Below, piece by piece: positions 54,019-63,453 of a stretch of DNA of 64,000 bases. The position numbers were made by a program, and so were the translations under genes. The notes beneath the pieces are model-generated. The model made no database searches and was not told the DNA's origin. It saw nothing but the letters and a program-made list of their open reading frames with translations. The stretch comes from Comamonas sp. (GTDB lineage Bacteria > Pseudomonadota > Gammaproteobacteria > Burkholderiales > Burkholderiaceae_C): NCBI RefSeq assembly GCF_009360615.1, contig NZ_SPEY01000050.1, positions 50,352 to 114,351 on the forward strand. Reading direction: 5' to 3'. The number at the start of each line of letters is the position of its first letter. The first letter of the stretch is position 1.

Positions 54019-55512
54019 ATGAACGCACGCACTCCCGCCAATCTGCTGCAGCCCCAGGCTGCGCTGCAGCAAATCACCCAGCAGTGGGACCAGAGCATCG
54101 TCCCCGAGCTGACGAACTACATCACCATTCCCGCCAAGTCGCCCATGTTCGCCCCCGACTGGGAGCAGCAAGGCCATATCGCCACCGTGCTGCGCAACGC
54201 CGCCGCCTGGGTGGAGGCGCAGAAGGTGGCCGGGCTGAAGCTGGAAGTGATTCAGCAGCCGGGGCGCACCCCGGTCATCTTCTTCGAGGTGGAGGGTACG
54301 GCCGAGAAGGCCTCGAGCCACCCCACGGTGCTGATGTATGGTCACCTCGACAAGCAACCCGAGTTCGAAGGCTGGCGTAGCGATCTGGGCCCCTGGACGC
54401 CCAAGTACGAGGACGGCAGGCTGTACGGTCGCGGCGGTGCTGACGATGGCTATGCGGTCTATGCCAGCGTGGCGGCGATCCAGGAGCTCAAGCGCCAGAA
54501 AGTGCCTCACCCGCGCATCGTGGCCCTCATCGAGACTTGCGAGGAAAGCGGCTCGGCCGACCTGTTGCCCTATGTGGATGCATTGCGCCCGCGCCTGGGT
54601 GATGTGGGCCTGGTGATCTGTCTCGACAGCGGTGCCGGCAACTACGATCAGCTGTGGCTGACCACCAGCCTGCGTGGCATGGCCAGCGGCACGCTCAAGG
54701 TGCAGATCCTCACGGAGGGCGTCCATTCGGGCGACGCCTCGGGCGTGGTGCCTTCGTCCTTTCGCATCATGCGCCAGGTGCTGGATCGTCTGGAGGACAG
54801 CAAGAACGGCCGCGTGCTGCCGAAGAGTTTTCACTGCGAGGTGCCGGCCGAGCGCATGGCGCAGATACGCGCCACTGCGCAGATCCTTGGCGAGGACGCG
54901 TATGCGCGCTTTCCCTGGGCGCACTACGACTGCGGTGGCTCGGCCCGGGTGTCCCTGCCCACGACCACCGATCCCGTCCAGGCGCTGGTGCGCCGCACCT
55001 GGGAACCCACGCTGAGCGTGACCGGTGTGGAGGGCATGCCCAATCTGCAAAATGCCGGCAATGTGTTGCGCCCCTATACGGCCTTCAAGCTCAGCCTGCG
55101 TCTGCCGCCCCTGGTCGATGCCGCGGCCTGCGTGCAGGAGATGAAGTCCCTGCTGGAGGACAACGCGCCCTACGAGGCCAGGGTGACCTGGGAAGGCCTG
55201 TCCAGCTCCAGCGGCTGGAATGCGCCGGGCATGGACGGCTGGTTCGAGAATGCGCTCAATGCCGCCAGCCAGGCCCACTTCGGTGCCGGTTGCGGCTATA
55301 TCGGCCAGGGCGGCACGATTCCGCTGATGAATATGCTGAGCAAGGGCTTTCCCAAGGCGCAGATGATGGTCTGCGGCGTGCTCGGCCCCAAGAGCAATGC
55401 CCACGGTCCCAACGAGTTCCTCCACGTGCCCTATGCCAAGAAGCTCACGGCATCGGTGGCCGAGGTGATTGCCGCCATGGCACGTCATCAGACGCAGGCT
55501 GCGCAGGACTGA
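54019..55512 (+). CDS. M20 family metallopeptidase
   Basis: The 497-residue cytosolic enzyme has the dinuclear zinc motifs MYGHLDKQPE (His, Asp), GRGGADDGYA (Asp) and ETCEESGS (catalytic Glu, metal Glu), with a dimerisation domain at about 210-370 and a final His region. Architecture and length fit the dipeptidase/CNDP-like M20 group; the exact substrate is not known. GAAGGAG lies 6 nt before the ATG, which rejects the longer upstream frame. Confidence 0.93.
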   Translation: MNARTPANLLQPQAALQQITQQWDQSIVPELTNYITIPAKSPMFAPDWEQQGHIATVLRNAAAWVEAQKVAGLKLEVIQQPGRTPVIFFEVEGTAEKASSHPTVLMYGHLDKQPEFEGWRSDLGPWTPKYEDGRLYGRGGADDGYAVYASVAAIQELKRQKVPHPRIVALIETCEESGSADLLPYVDALRPRLGDVGLVICLDSGAGNYDQLWLTTSLRGMASGTLKVQILTEGVHSGDASGVVPSSFRIMRQVLDRLEDSKNGRVLPKSFHCEVPAERMAQIRATAQILGEDAYARFPWAHYDCGGSARVSLPTTTDPVQALVRRTWEPTLSVTGVEGMPNLQNAGNVLRPYTAFKLSLRLPPLVDAAACVQEMKSLLEDNAPYEARVTWEGLSSSSGWNAPGMDGWFENALNAASQAHFGAGCGYIGQGGTIPLMNMLSKGFPKAQMMVCGVLGPKSNAHGPNEFLHVPYAKKLTASVAEVIAAMARHQTQAAQD

Positions 55513-55680
55513 GGGCCGCATCGGCCAGGCGGTTGCCTGCGTCGCTCCCCAGAGCGCCGGCGCTGTCTTCTGGGATGGCGCCCCGGCCGGTCACCGTGAG
55601 CGGATCGGGGACTGCCACGGTTGACGCAGGGGGGGAGCGGCTGCATCCTGCAAGTCCTTGCCTGCCTGAAGAGAACGTGC

Positions 55681-56556
55681 ATGACGCTCACCGAATCCAC
55701 GACCCATCCTCCCCGGCTGCTGCACATGGCCGCATCGGACGCCACCCCGCTTGCGCTGCGCGACTGGCCGCTGGCGCCGGACGTCGAGCCCCGCGCCCAG
55801 GTGCTGCTGGTGCATGGCCTGGGCGAGCACAGCGGACGCTATGCTGCGCTGGCGCAGCGGCTCAACGGGCTCGGTTTTGCGGTGCGGGCCTATGACCAGT
55901 ACGGGCACGGTCTGTCGGGCGGGCCGCAAGGCGGCCTGACCAGCGATATGCGCCTGCTCGATGATCTGGCGGTGGTGCTGGATGCCACGCGTGCCGCCAT
56001 GCCCAAGCATCGGCCGCTGGTGCTGCTCGGGCATAGCCTGGGGGGACTGGTGGCCGCCGATTTTGTCGCGTCCGGCCTGCGCCATGTGGACGGGCTGGTG
56101 CTCTCCTCTCCGGCGCTGGCCCTGTATCTGTCGGGAGTGCAAAAGGCGCTGCTGGCGAGCCTGCCCAGGCTGCTGCCCAATTTGCGTGTGGTCAACGGCC
56201 TGCAGTCCGCGCATCTATCGCATGATCGCGAGGTGGTGCTGGCCTATGACGCCGATGCGCTGCAGCACAGGCGCATCAGCGCCCGGCTGGCGCGCTATAT
56301 GGCCGAAGGCGGCCGCCATGTGCTGTCCAGGGCGACGGCCTGGTGCGTGCCCACACTGCTGCTGTGGGCCGGAGAGGACAAGCTGGTCGACCCTGCGGGC
56401 AGCGCCGCCTTTGCCGCTCAGGCGCCGCGGGACCTGGTGCAGGCCCAGTGCTTTGAGGCAGCCTACCACGAGATCTTCAACGAAAGTCCTGAACTGGCCG
56501 CGCCGGTATTTGCGCGGCTCGAGCAGTGGCTGGATCGGCACTTTGCCGCGACCTGA
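55681..56556 (+). CDS. Alpha/beta hydrolase (monoacylglycerol lipase-like)
   Basis: The 291-residue protein has the oxyanion segment LVHGLGEHSGRY, the YGHGLSGGPQG loop, nucleophile Ser119 in LLGHSLGGLV, Asp in WAGEDKLVDP and His in YHEIFNE. This set is typical of the lysophospholipase/monoacylglycerol lipase branch (Hydrolase_4). There is no signal peptide. ATG 55681 gives the family length, although the upstream frame is open from 55621. Confidence 0.92.
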   Translation: MTLTESTTHPPRLLHMAASDATPLALRDWPLAPDVEPRAQVLLVHGLGEHSGRYAALAQRLNGLGFAVRAYDQYGHGLSGGPQGGLTSDMRLLDDLAVVLDATRAAMPKHRPLVLLGHSLGGLVAADFVASGLRHVDGLVLSSPALALYLSGVQKALLASLPRLLPNLRVVNGLQSAHLSHDREVVLAYDADALQHRRISARLARYMAEGGRHVLSRATAWCVPTLLLWAGEDKLVDPAGSAAFAAQAPRDLVQAQCFEAAYHEIFNESPELAAPVFARLEQWLDRHFAAT

Positions 56557-56559
56557 AGG

Positions 56560-57294
56560 TCACAGCAAGGGCGGCGGCTGCTTGCGGCCTTTTTCCACGG
56601 GGTTGGCACGCAGCCGTTCCGCCGGATAGGGGCGCAGGAACTCCTTGGCCTTGTTGACCTTGGCATTGAGCCAGGCGTCGTATGCGCCTTCGTTCAGGAT
56701 GGCCGGCATGGCCTTGTCGTTGCCGGGCTGGCCGTAGCGGTTCATCAGCGCATGGGCATTGGCGTTGATGGTGATGAGGGCATAGCTGACGATGATCTCG
56801 CCGTCCTCTCCCACCCAGCGCGCCCAGACGCCGGCGGCACCCATGGGCTGGTTGTCCACGCGGGTAATGCGCGTGGGCAGGGCCTTTCCAGGGCGCAGGT
56901 CGTCGACCTGAAAGGCCTGCATGGGCACGATGCAGCGCTGGCCCGCCAGCCAGGCATCGCGAAAGGCCGTTCCCGTGGTCAGATTGTCGATCTTTGCATT
57001 CACCAGCTTGAGCGCGCGCAGGCGGCCGTCCGAGGCCGATTTGACCCAGTGCGGCACCAGACCGAAGCTGGCGGGCACCAGCACGCGTTCCACGGGCGGC
57101 GCAGGTACGCCTTCTTCCGGCGCGGCAAACGCCCGGCCCAGCAGCGCTGCAGAGGACTCTGCGGCGGCATTGACGACGATCAGGCCCATGCGCCTGGGGG
57201 TCAGCACGACCTCGGGCAGGGGCTCGGGGGGCTCCACGCGAAAGTTCTGCAGATAAAACTCGGGCCTGGCCAGAGAGAGGTGACAGCTACTCAT
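56560..57294 (-). CDS. SRAP (YedK/HMCES-like) family protein with altered active site
   Basis: The 244-residue protein shows the SRAP fold in its middle and end: LVPHWVK, KLVNAKIDNLTTGTAFRDAWLAGQRCIVPM, TINANAHALM and KAMPAIL. Normal SRAP proteins begin Met-Cys-Gly-Arg, and the exposed Cys2 bonds to abasic sites in DNA. Here the start is MSSCHLSLARPEF, the EW helix residue (GFYEW) is AFQVDD, and the late His (HxRMP) is NDKAMP. Abasic-site crosslinking by the known mechanism thus seems lost. It starts 4 nt after rsmE on the same strand. Confidence 0.85.
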   Translation of the reverse strand: MSSCHLSLARPEFYLQNFRVEPPEPLPEVVLTPRRMGLIVVNAAAESSAALLGRAFAAPEEGVPAPPVERVLVPASFGLVPHWVKSASDGRLRALKLVNAKIDNLTTGTAFRDAWLAGQRCIVPMQAFQVDDLRPGKALPTRITRVDNQPMGAAGVWARWVGEDGEIIVSYALITINANAHALMNRYGQPGNDKAMPAILNEGAYDAWLNAKVNKAKEFLRPYPAERLRANPVEKGRKQPPPLL

Positions 57295-57298
57295 CGAT

Positions 57299-58039
57299 TT
57301 ACTCCAGGGCCAGCAGGGACAGGGCGGCAACGGATGCCGTTTCGGCCCGCAGTACGCGGGAGCCGAGGCTGGCAGGCCTCCAGCCCTGCTCCAGGGCCCA
57401 GTCTTCCTCCTGGGTGGTCAGCCCCCCTTCGGGGCCATGCAACACCCAGACAGTCCGGGCATCGCCGGCGGCGGTGCCCAGCGGCTGACTGCCTTCGCGC
57501 AGCGACAGCACCAGACGTGTCGCATCGGACGCCGGCGCCTGCGGGCTGCGCAACCAGTCGGCCAGGGACTGGGGGGCATGAATCACGGGGACCTGGTTGC
57601 GGCCGCATTGCTCGCAGGCCGAGACGGCAATCGACTGCCAGCGTTCGATCTTCTTGTCGGCGCGGTCGCCCTTGAGCTTGAGCACGCTGCGCGCCGCCAT
57701 CACGGGCTGGATGGTGGCAACGCCCAGCTCGGTGGCCTTCTCCACCAGCCAGTCCATGCGCTCGTTGGCTGGCATGCCCACCACCAGGTGCACGGCACGC
57801 GCCGCTTCGCGCTCGGCGGGGCTGTGGCTGTCCACGCGCACGCCCACATCGCTGCGGCCCATGCGGGTGATGGTGGCCTGGAACTCGCCACCGGCAAAGC
57901 CGTTGCCGGTCTGGCCTTCAAACAGGGTGATGACATCGCCGGGCTGGTGGCGCAGCACTTGCACATGGCGGGCTGCGCCTGCGGGCAGGTCCAGCTCGTC
58001 GCCAGGGTGCAAAGGGATGGGGCAGTGATAGCGCGGCAT
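57299..58039 (-). CDS. rsmE: 16S rRNA (uracil-1498-N3)-methyltransferase
   Basis: The 246-residue SPOUT enzyme methylates U1498 of 16S rRNA. An N-terminal PUA-like region (HVQVLRHQPGDVITLFEG) precedes the trefoil-knot domain, with ERMDWLVEKATELGVATIQPV, SEQ-type ACEQCGRNQVPVI, and the SAM loop VLHGPEGGLTTQEED plus LGSRVLRAETASVAALSLL. Length is normal. The SRAP gene follows after 4 nt. Confidence 0.96.
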   Translation of the reverse strand: MPRYHCPIPLHPGDELDLPAGAARHVQVLRHQPGDVITLFEGQTGNGFAGGEFQATITRMGRSDVGVRVDSHSPAEREAARAVHLVVGMPANERMDWLVEKATELGVATIQPVMAARSVLKLKGDRADKKIERWQSIAVSACEQCGRNQVPVIHAPQSLADWLRSPQAPASDATRLVLSLREGSQPLGTAAGDARTVWVLHGPEGGLTTQEEDWALEQGWRPASLGSRVLRAETASVAALSLLALE

Positions 58040-58114
58040 AGGGAAAAGTTCGGGGCTCGTGATTCATGGTGCTACGCGGAGGCCGTAGCTCGCGAAACTG
58101 GCGATGAATCACCT

Positions 58115-58215
58115 CGGGGACGTCAGGCCAGGGCCGCCCTGCAGCGAGGGCGTCGTCGCCCTCCCGCCAGGCGAAGCAGGCGGGAGAAGGGACAGCGGCA
58201 CGCCGCTCAGGGGGT
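58115..58215 (-). repeat. Comamonadaceae-type GC-rich hairpin repeat, copy 2
   Basis: On the minus strand it reads CCCCCTGAGCGGCG, then CTCCCGCC / GGCGGGAG as a hairpin and a GACGACGCCCTCGC segment. This follows copy 1 (60-180) in order and orientation relative to the upstream stop codon. It begins about 2 nt after the kinase gene stop. Confidence 0.6.
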
Positions 58216-58216
58216 A

Positions 58217-59323
58217 TTACATTCTTCCATAGGCATAGCCAACCTGCGTCTGGATGCCTTCGATCTCGTCGATCAGTTTCAGGAACGGGCCCAGCGCGCG
58301 ATAGCGGTTGCAGGTGGAGCGGATGTAGTGGATGAAGCGTGGTGCATCGGCCAGATATTTGGGCTTGCCGTCGCGCAGGGTCAGGCGTGCAAAGATACCA
58401 GCCACCTTGAGGTGGCGCTGCAGACCCATCCATTCAACCCCACGGTAGAACTCGCCAAAGTCATCTCCCCAGCCGCTGGCGCTGTGGGCACCCACCAGTC
58501 CGGCCTTGCGGGCCTTTTCCCAGTAGCGGATGGTGATGTCGATGATGAAGTCCTCTTCCCAGCTGATGAAGGCATCGCGCAGCAGGCTGGCGATGTCATA
58601 GGTGATGGGGCCGTAGACGGCATCCTGAAAATCCAGCACCCCCAGGGGCGCGCCGCTGGTCACAGGCTGCATCAGGTTGCGCATCATGAAGTCTCGGTGC
58701 ACGTAGACGCGGGGCGCCTGCAGATTATGGGCGACGATCTGATCGAAGGTCTTGCCCAGCAGTGCCTGCTGCCTGTCGTCCAGCGTGAACTGGCGGTGCC
58801 TGGCGATGTACCAGTCGGGAAACAGCTGCAGCTCGCGGCGCAGCAAGGCTTCGTCGTAGGGCGGCAGGTTGCCGGTATTGCCGGCTTTGGAGGCCAGTTG
58901 CCAGTCCAGCAGCACCTCGACGGCGGAGCGGTACCAGGCTTCGGCATCCTGGGGTTTTTCGGGGTCCAGAGCGTCGATGACGGTCTGGCCGCCCAGATCG
59001 CTCAGCAGCATGAAGCCGTGTCCGGCGTCCCAGTCCAGAATCTGCGGAACGCACAGGCCGGCCTGGTCCATCAGGCGCTGAATCTTGGCAAAGGGCGCGC
59101 AATCTTCCTTGTCGGGCGGCGCGTCCATGACGATCAGGCTGCTGCCATCGGCGCGATCCAGACGCAGGTAGCGGCGAAAGCTGGCATCGGCGGAAGCGGG
59201 GCGCAGGGTTGCAGGAAGCAGCAGGTGCTTTTCAGCCAGCGGTGCCAGCCATGCGTCGAATGCGGCGTGGCGGGCAGAATCTGCCCAGGCAACGCCAACT
59301 GTGGGGGTGATAGGAGCGGTCAT
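58217..59323 (-). CDS. amgK: Phosphotransferase, probable N-acetylmuramate/N-acetylglucosamine 1-kinase
   Basis: The 368-residue kinase of the aminoglycoside phosphotransferase fold has the catalytic VYVHRDFMMRNLM (His-Arg-Asp) and metal-binding VLDFQDAVYGPITYD. AmgK proteins start peptidoglycan sugar recycling and are commonly encoded beside lptD, as here (divergent). The usual partner murU is not present in the window. MTAPITP at 59323 is the family-like start. Confidence 0.88.
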   Translation of the reverse strand: MTAPITPTVGVAWADSARHAAFDAWLAPLAEKHLLLPATLRPASADASFRRYLRLDRADGSSLIVMDAPPDKEDCAPFAKIQRLMDQAGLCVPQILDWDAGHGFMLLSDLGGQTVIDALDPEKPQDAEAWYRSAVEVLLDWQLASKAGNTGNLPPYDEALLRRELQLFPDWYIARHRQFTLDDRQQALLGKTFDQIVAHNLQAPRVYVHRDFMMRNLMQPVTSGAPLGVLDFQDAVYGPITYDIASLLRDAFISWEEDFIIDITIRYWEKARKAGLVGAHSASGWGDDFGEFYRGVEWMGLQRHLKVAGIFARLTLRDGKPKYLADAPRFIHYIRSTCNRYRALGPFLKLIDEIEGIQTQVGYAYGRM

Positions 59324-59515
59324 GGATAATCGGATTTTACAAACCGATGCCGCCGTATCCGTGGACAGTGGTGCTAGGCTCTCGGTTTTCTGTTGACGTG
59401 TGCCCGGGCACGCGCGCTTTTGACGTTCAAGATCATCGTGCAATCCCCATCCCATCCGCGAGATTTCCTACCTGTCCGCTCTGTCCGTTCGACACGGGCA
59501 GGAACCGTCCGGCCG

Positions 59516-61912
59516 GTGATTCGTCCTCTGGCATGGGCTGTGGCGCTGGCATGGGCGGGTGCGGGCATGCAGGCCTACGCACAGTCTGCCGAAACGACCG
59601 GATCTTCCTCCTCCCGCGTCGCGGGCGAGCTACCCGCGCTGCAGCTCAAGTCCAGCAGCCTGTTGCAGGAGAGCTATCCGCAGGAGGTGCGCGACCAGCA
59701 GCCCATCTATATCAAGGGCGACAGTCTGTCCGGTCAGCCCGATCTCAAGGCTTCGGTCCATGGCGAGGCCGAGCTGCGCCGCGGCGACACCATGATCCGT
59801 GCGGACAAGCTCGACTATGCGGTGCCGGACGACAGGATCAACGCGGTGGGCTCTGTCCACATCAACCAGGCTGGCAATGTCTACGAAGGTACGGCGCTGG
59901 AACTGCAGATGGATGCCTTCAAGGGCCAGTTCGACAATGCCAACTATCGCTTTCTGGCCACGGGCGGCCATGGCGAGTCCTCCCGCGTGGATTTCATCGA
60001 CAGGGACCGCTCTGTCGTTCACGACGCGACCTACACCACCTGCCAGCGCGATGACGAGGCCAGCTGGGAGCCGGCCTGGGTGCTGGAGGCCAGGACCATC
60101 CATCTGGACATGGCCGAAGAAGTGGGCGTGGCCGAGGGGGCATCCCTGAAGTTCAAGGGCGTGACCGTCCTGCCTGTGCCGCGCATGAGCTTTCCGCTTT
60201 CGGACAAGCGCAAATCGGGCCTGCTGCCGCCCATGATAGGCATGGACAAGCTCGGAGGCATCGAGTATTCACAGCCCTACTACTGGAATATCGCCCCCAA
60301 CCGCGATATGACCATCACGCCCACGCTGATGACCAAGCGCGGCGTGAACCTGACGGGGCAGTTCCGCTATCTGGAGCCCAGCTACTCGGGCGAGACCTAT
60401 GCCAGCTACATGCCGGGCGACAACCTGCGCAACCGGGATCGCTGGGGCTATTCCTGGCAGCATCGCGCGAGCTTCGACTCGCCGATCGGCGGTCTGGGTT
60501 TGAGCCTCAACCTGAACCGTGTCAGCGACGGTGATTACTGGCGCGATTTCCGTCTGGCTCCCGTGGCGCTGCGCCAGCGTCTGCTGCCCAGCACGGCCAA
60601 TCTGAGCTGGGCCAAGGGCGACGGCGTTCTGAGCCTCAACGTGCTGCGCTATCAGGTGCAGCAGGATGTGACCTCGCCAATTGCGCCGCCGTACAGCATG
60701 GTGCCCCAGCTTCAGTACCGCTACACGCCGCTGGATCTGCCGCATGGGCTGGATTTCACCGTGGTGGCGGACACCACGCGTTTCGAGCTGATCCGCCCCA
60801 TCACAGGCCAGGTGGGCAACAACGGCCAGCGCAGCTATGTGCAGGCGCAACTGAGCCGGCCATTTCTGTCGCCCGGCGCCTTCATCACGCCCAAGCTGAT
60901 GCTGCATACCTCCATGTATCAGACCGATCAGCTGATGAGCAATGGCAGCAAGAGCGCCAACCGTACGTTGCCTACTTTCAGCCTGGACAGTGGCCTGATC
61001 TTCGAGCGTGACACCTCCTGGTTTGGCAAGAATCTGCTGCAGACCTTCGAGCCCAGAGCCTTCTACACCTATACGCCCTATCGCGACCAGAGCATGCTGC
61101 CGCTCTATGACACGGGCCGCAGCGACTTCAACTTCGCGAGTATTTTTTCCGAGAACGACTATGTCGGCCAGGACCGAATTGCCGACAACCATCTGGTGAC
61201 ACTGGGCGCGACCTCGCGCTTCATCGATCCCGAAAGCGGCGCCGAGAAGCTCAAGTTCGCCGTGGCCCAGCGTGTGCGTCTGTCCGATCAGCGCGTGCTG
61301 CTGCCCGGGGAGGTGGCCGCCACCAGCAAGCTTTCCGACATCCTGCTGGGCGCCGCGTTCAACTGGACCGACAAGTGGTCGCTGGAAGGCACGACCCAGT
61401 ACAACAAGGACCTGAACCGGACGGTGCGTACCACGGCCACGGCGCGATACAGTCCGGGCAACTATCGCACCTTCAACATCGGCTACCGCACCCAGCTGGA
61501 TACGGTCACCAAGAAACCGTCCAGCGAGCTGGTGGATGTGGGCTGGCAATGGCCCATCAACGACCTCTGGGGTGACAAGGGCAAGGACCTGGGTGCCGGT
61601 CGCGGTCAGGGCGGGGGGCGCTGGTATGCCGTGGGTCGTCTCAACTACTCCATCAAGGACCGCAAGCTGGTCGACACCGTGGTCGGATTCGAATACGACG
61701 GTTGCTGCTGGATTGGCCGCGTCGTGCTGGAGCGCCTGCAAAGCTCCGTGATCCAGTCCAATCTGCGTCTGCTGTTCCAGATGGAGTTCGTGGGCTTCTC
61801 GCGCCTGAGCTTTGGCGCTGATCCCACCACCAGTCTCAAGCAGAATGTGCCGCGCTATCAATACCTGCGTGAGGCGGTGACTCCGCCCAGCCGCTTTACC
61901 AATTACGATTAA
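59516..61912 (+). CDS. lptD: LPS-assembly protein LptD
   Basis: The outer-membrane beta-barrel inserts lipopolysaccharide into the outer leaflet together with LptE. From GTG 59516 the chain begins with a good signal peptide (MIRPLAWAVALAWAGAGMQAYAQ). An OstA-type jellyroll follows (about 55-190, with GDSLSGQPDLKASVHGEAELRRGD), then the LptD barrel to the end. Cys occur at TYTTCQRDDE and GCCW near the C terminus, as needed for disulfide maturation. The start is uncertain: TTG 59393 and GTG 59438 are in frame and would add an Arg-rich leader; no ATG precedes the signal. It runs with surA and rsmA. Confidence 0.93.
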   Translation: MIRPLAWAVALAWAGAGMQAYAQSAETTGSSSSRVAGELPALQLKSSSLLQESYPQEVRDQQPIYIKGDSLSGQPDLKASVHGEAELRRGDTMIRADKLDYAVPDDRINAVGSVHINQAGNVYEGTALELQMDAFKGQFDNANYRFLATGGHGESSRVDFIDRDRSVVHDATYTTCQRDDEASWEPAWVLEARTIHLDMAEEVGVAEGASLKFKGVTVLPVPRMSFPLSDKRKSGLLPPMIGMDKLGGIEYSQPYYWNIAPNRDMTITPTLMTKRGVNLTGQFRYLEPSYSGETYASYMPGDNLRNRDRWGYSWQHRASFDSPIGGLGLSLNLNRVSDGDYWRDFRLAPVALRQRLLPSTANLSWAKGDGVLSLNVLRYQVQQDVTSPIAPPYSMVPQLQYRYTPLDLPHGLDFTVVADTTRFELIRPITGQVGNNGQRSYVQAQLSRPFLSPGAFITPKLMLHTSMYQTDQLMSNGSKSANRTLPTFSLDSGLIFERDTSWFGKNLLQTFEPRAFYTYTPYRDQSMLPLYDTGRSDFNFASIFSENDYVGQDRIADNHLVTLGATSRFIDPESGAEKLKFAVAQRVRLSDQRVLLPGEVAATSKLSDILLGAAFNWTDKWSLEGTTQYNKDLNRTVRTTATARYSPGNYRTFNIGYRTQLDTVTKKPSSELVDVGWQWPINDLWGDKGKDLGAGRGQGGGRWYAVGRLNYSIKDRKLVDTVVGFEYDGCCWIGRVVLERLQSSVIQSNLRLLFQMEFVGFSRLSFGADPTTSLKQNVPRYQYLREAVTPPSRFTNYD

Positions 61913-61925
61913 TCAAGGCTTTTTC

Positions 61926-63350
61926 ATGCGTTTTTTCTCCAAGACATCCAATGCATGTGCTGTTGCCGTGGCACTGGCTGTGATGGCCGCCGGTGTGCAG
62001 GCCCAGGGCCTGAAGAGTCCGGGCAAGGCCAAGGCCGGCAATGACTCCTCCGTCTCGCGCGCCCTGGAGGCGACGGCCCAGCCCACGGGGCGCCAGACTC
62101 CGGTAGCCGCTCAGGGGATCCGTTCGGCCGACTACATCGTGGCGGTGGTCAATTCCGAACCCATCACCAATAACGAAGTGCGTGCGCGCATGGCGCGCGT
62201 GGCGCAGAACGTGACCGAGCAGGGCGGCCAGCTACCGCCCCAGGGCGAGCTGGCCCGCCAGGTGCTGGAGCGCCTGATCGTCGAGCGCGTGCAGTTGCAG
62301 GAAGCCAAGGATACCGGCATCAATGTCGACAACCTGTCCGTGGACCAGGCGGTGGCCAACGTGGCGCGCCAGAACAATACCGACAAGGCCGGCTTGCTGT
62401 CGCGCCTGAAGGCCGAAGGCATCTCCGAAGCGCAGTTCCGCTCGGAAATCCGCAACCAGATGCTGATGCAGCGCGTGCGAGAGCGCGATGTGGACGGGCG
62501 GATCAAGGTCACGGAAGCCGATATCGACCGCTATCTCAAGGAGCAAAAGCGACCCGGCGATGCGGTAGGGGGGGGCGCAGCCAATCTCGGTCACATCCTG
62601 ATCACCGTGCCTGAAAACGCCAGCCCTGCGGTGGTGGCGGAGCGTGAGGCCAAGGCCCGGCAGGCGGCAGAAGCCGCGCGCAGGAATCCTGACTTCATCG
62701 CCGCCGTGCGCGAGTTCTCGGATGTCCCCAATGGGCAAGGCGGAGGTGCCATGGGCATGCGTGCCATGAGCGACTACCCCGAGCTGTTCGTCCAGCAGGT
62801 CGGCAACGCGGCCGTCGGTGCCATTGTCGGCCCCTTCCGTTCGGGTGCCGGTTTTCACGTGCTCAAGGTGCTGGAAAAATCCCAGTCCGGTGCGCCCGTC
62901 TACATCACGCAGAACCATGCCCGCCATATCCTGCTGACCGTCGGTGACGGCATGAGCGAAGCCCAGGCAGCCAAGCGACTGGAGGACTACAAGCGCCGTG
63001 TCGAAGCCGGTCAGGCCACCTTCCAGCAGCTGGCGCAGGAGTTCTCCAAGGACGGCAGCGCGCGCGACGGCGGTGATCTGGGCTGGTCTTCGCCGGGCCA
63101 GTTCGTGCCCGAGTTCGAGCGCGTGCTCGATAACCTGCAGCCGGGCCAGATCAGCAATCCCGTGGTGTCCCGCTTTGGTGTGCACCTGATCCAGCTGATC
63201 GAGCGGCGCCAGGAAAAGCTGACCGAGCGCGAGCAGCGCGAGATGGTGCGCAATGTGGTGCGCGAGCGCAAGGCCGAGCAGGACTACGAAACCTGGCTCA
63301 AGGAGCTGCGCGGCAAGGCCTTTGTGGAATACCGCGAGCCGCCGCAATAA
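61926..63350 (+). CDS. surA: Periplasmic chaperone and peptidyl-prolyl isomerase SurA
   Basis: The 474-residue protein escorts outer-membrane proteins such as LptD to the Bam complex. A signal peptide (cleavage near VQAQ), an N-terminal chaperone part (DYIVAVVNSEPITNNEVRARM) and two parvulin domains follow in order (about 215-320 with NLGHILITVPENAS and 328-430 with RHILLTVGDGMSEAQA). The final helix closes the chaperone core. It is 13 nt after lptD. Confidence 0.96.
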   Translation: MRFFSKTSNACAVAVALAVMAAGVQAQGLKSPGKAKAGNDSSVSRALEATAQPTGRQTPVAAQGIRSADYIVAVVNSEPITNNEVRARMARVAQNVTEQGGQLPPQGELARQVLERLIVERVQLQEAKDTGINVDNLSVDQAVANVARQNNTDKAGLLSRLKAEGISEAQFRSEIRNQMLMQRVRERDVDGRIKVTEADIDRYLKEQKRPGDAVGGGAANLGHILITVPENASPAVVAEREAKARQAAEAARRNPDFIAAVREFSDVPNGQGGGAMGMRAMSDYPELFVQQVGNAAVGAIVGPFRSGAGFHVLKVLEKSQSGAPVYITQNHARHILLTVGDGMSEAQAAKRLEDYKRRVEAGQATFQQLAQEFSKDGSARDGGDLGWSSPGQFVPEFERVLDNLQPGQISNPVVSRFGVHLIQLIERRQEKLTEREQREMVRNVVRERKAEQDYETWLKELRGKAFVEYREPPQ

Positions 63351-63371
63351 GCCCATGCAATCCGCTTGAAG

Positions 63372-63445
63372 TGCCCGGTAATGTCATCATTGCGCACCGG
63401 GCATCGGAGCTCTCCCCCATTCCAAGCGGTGCCCAGGCACCGCTT
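63372..63445 (+). promoter_or_regulatory. Two hairpins in the surA-rsmA gap
   Basis: TGCCCGGT / ACCGGGCA (63372-63379, 63396-63403) and AAGCGGTGCC / GGCACCGCTT (63424-63433, 63436-63445) are perfect stems. Neither has a real T run. The second ends 8 nt before the rsmA ATG, which lacks a Shine-Dalgarno sequence. Confidence 0.45.
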
Positions 63446-63453
63446 TCGCATTC

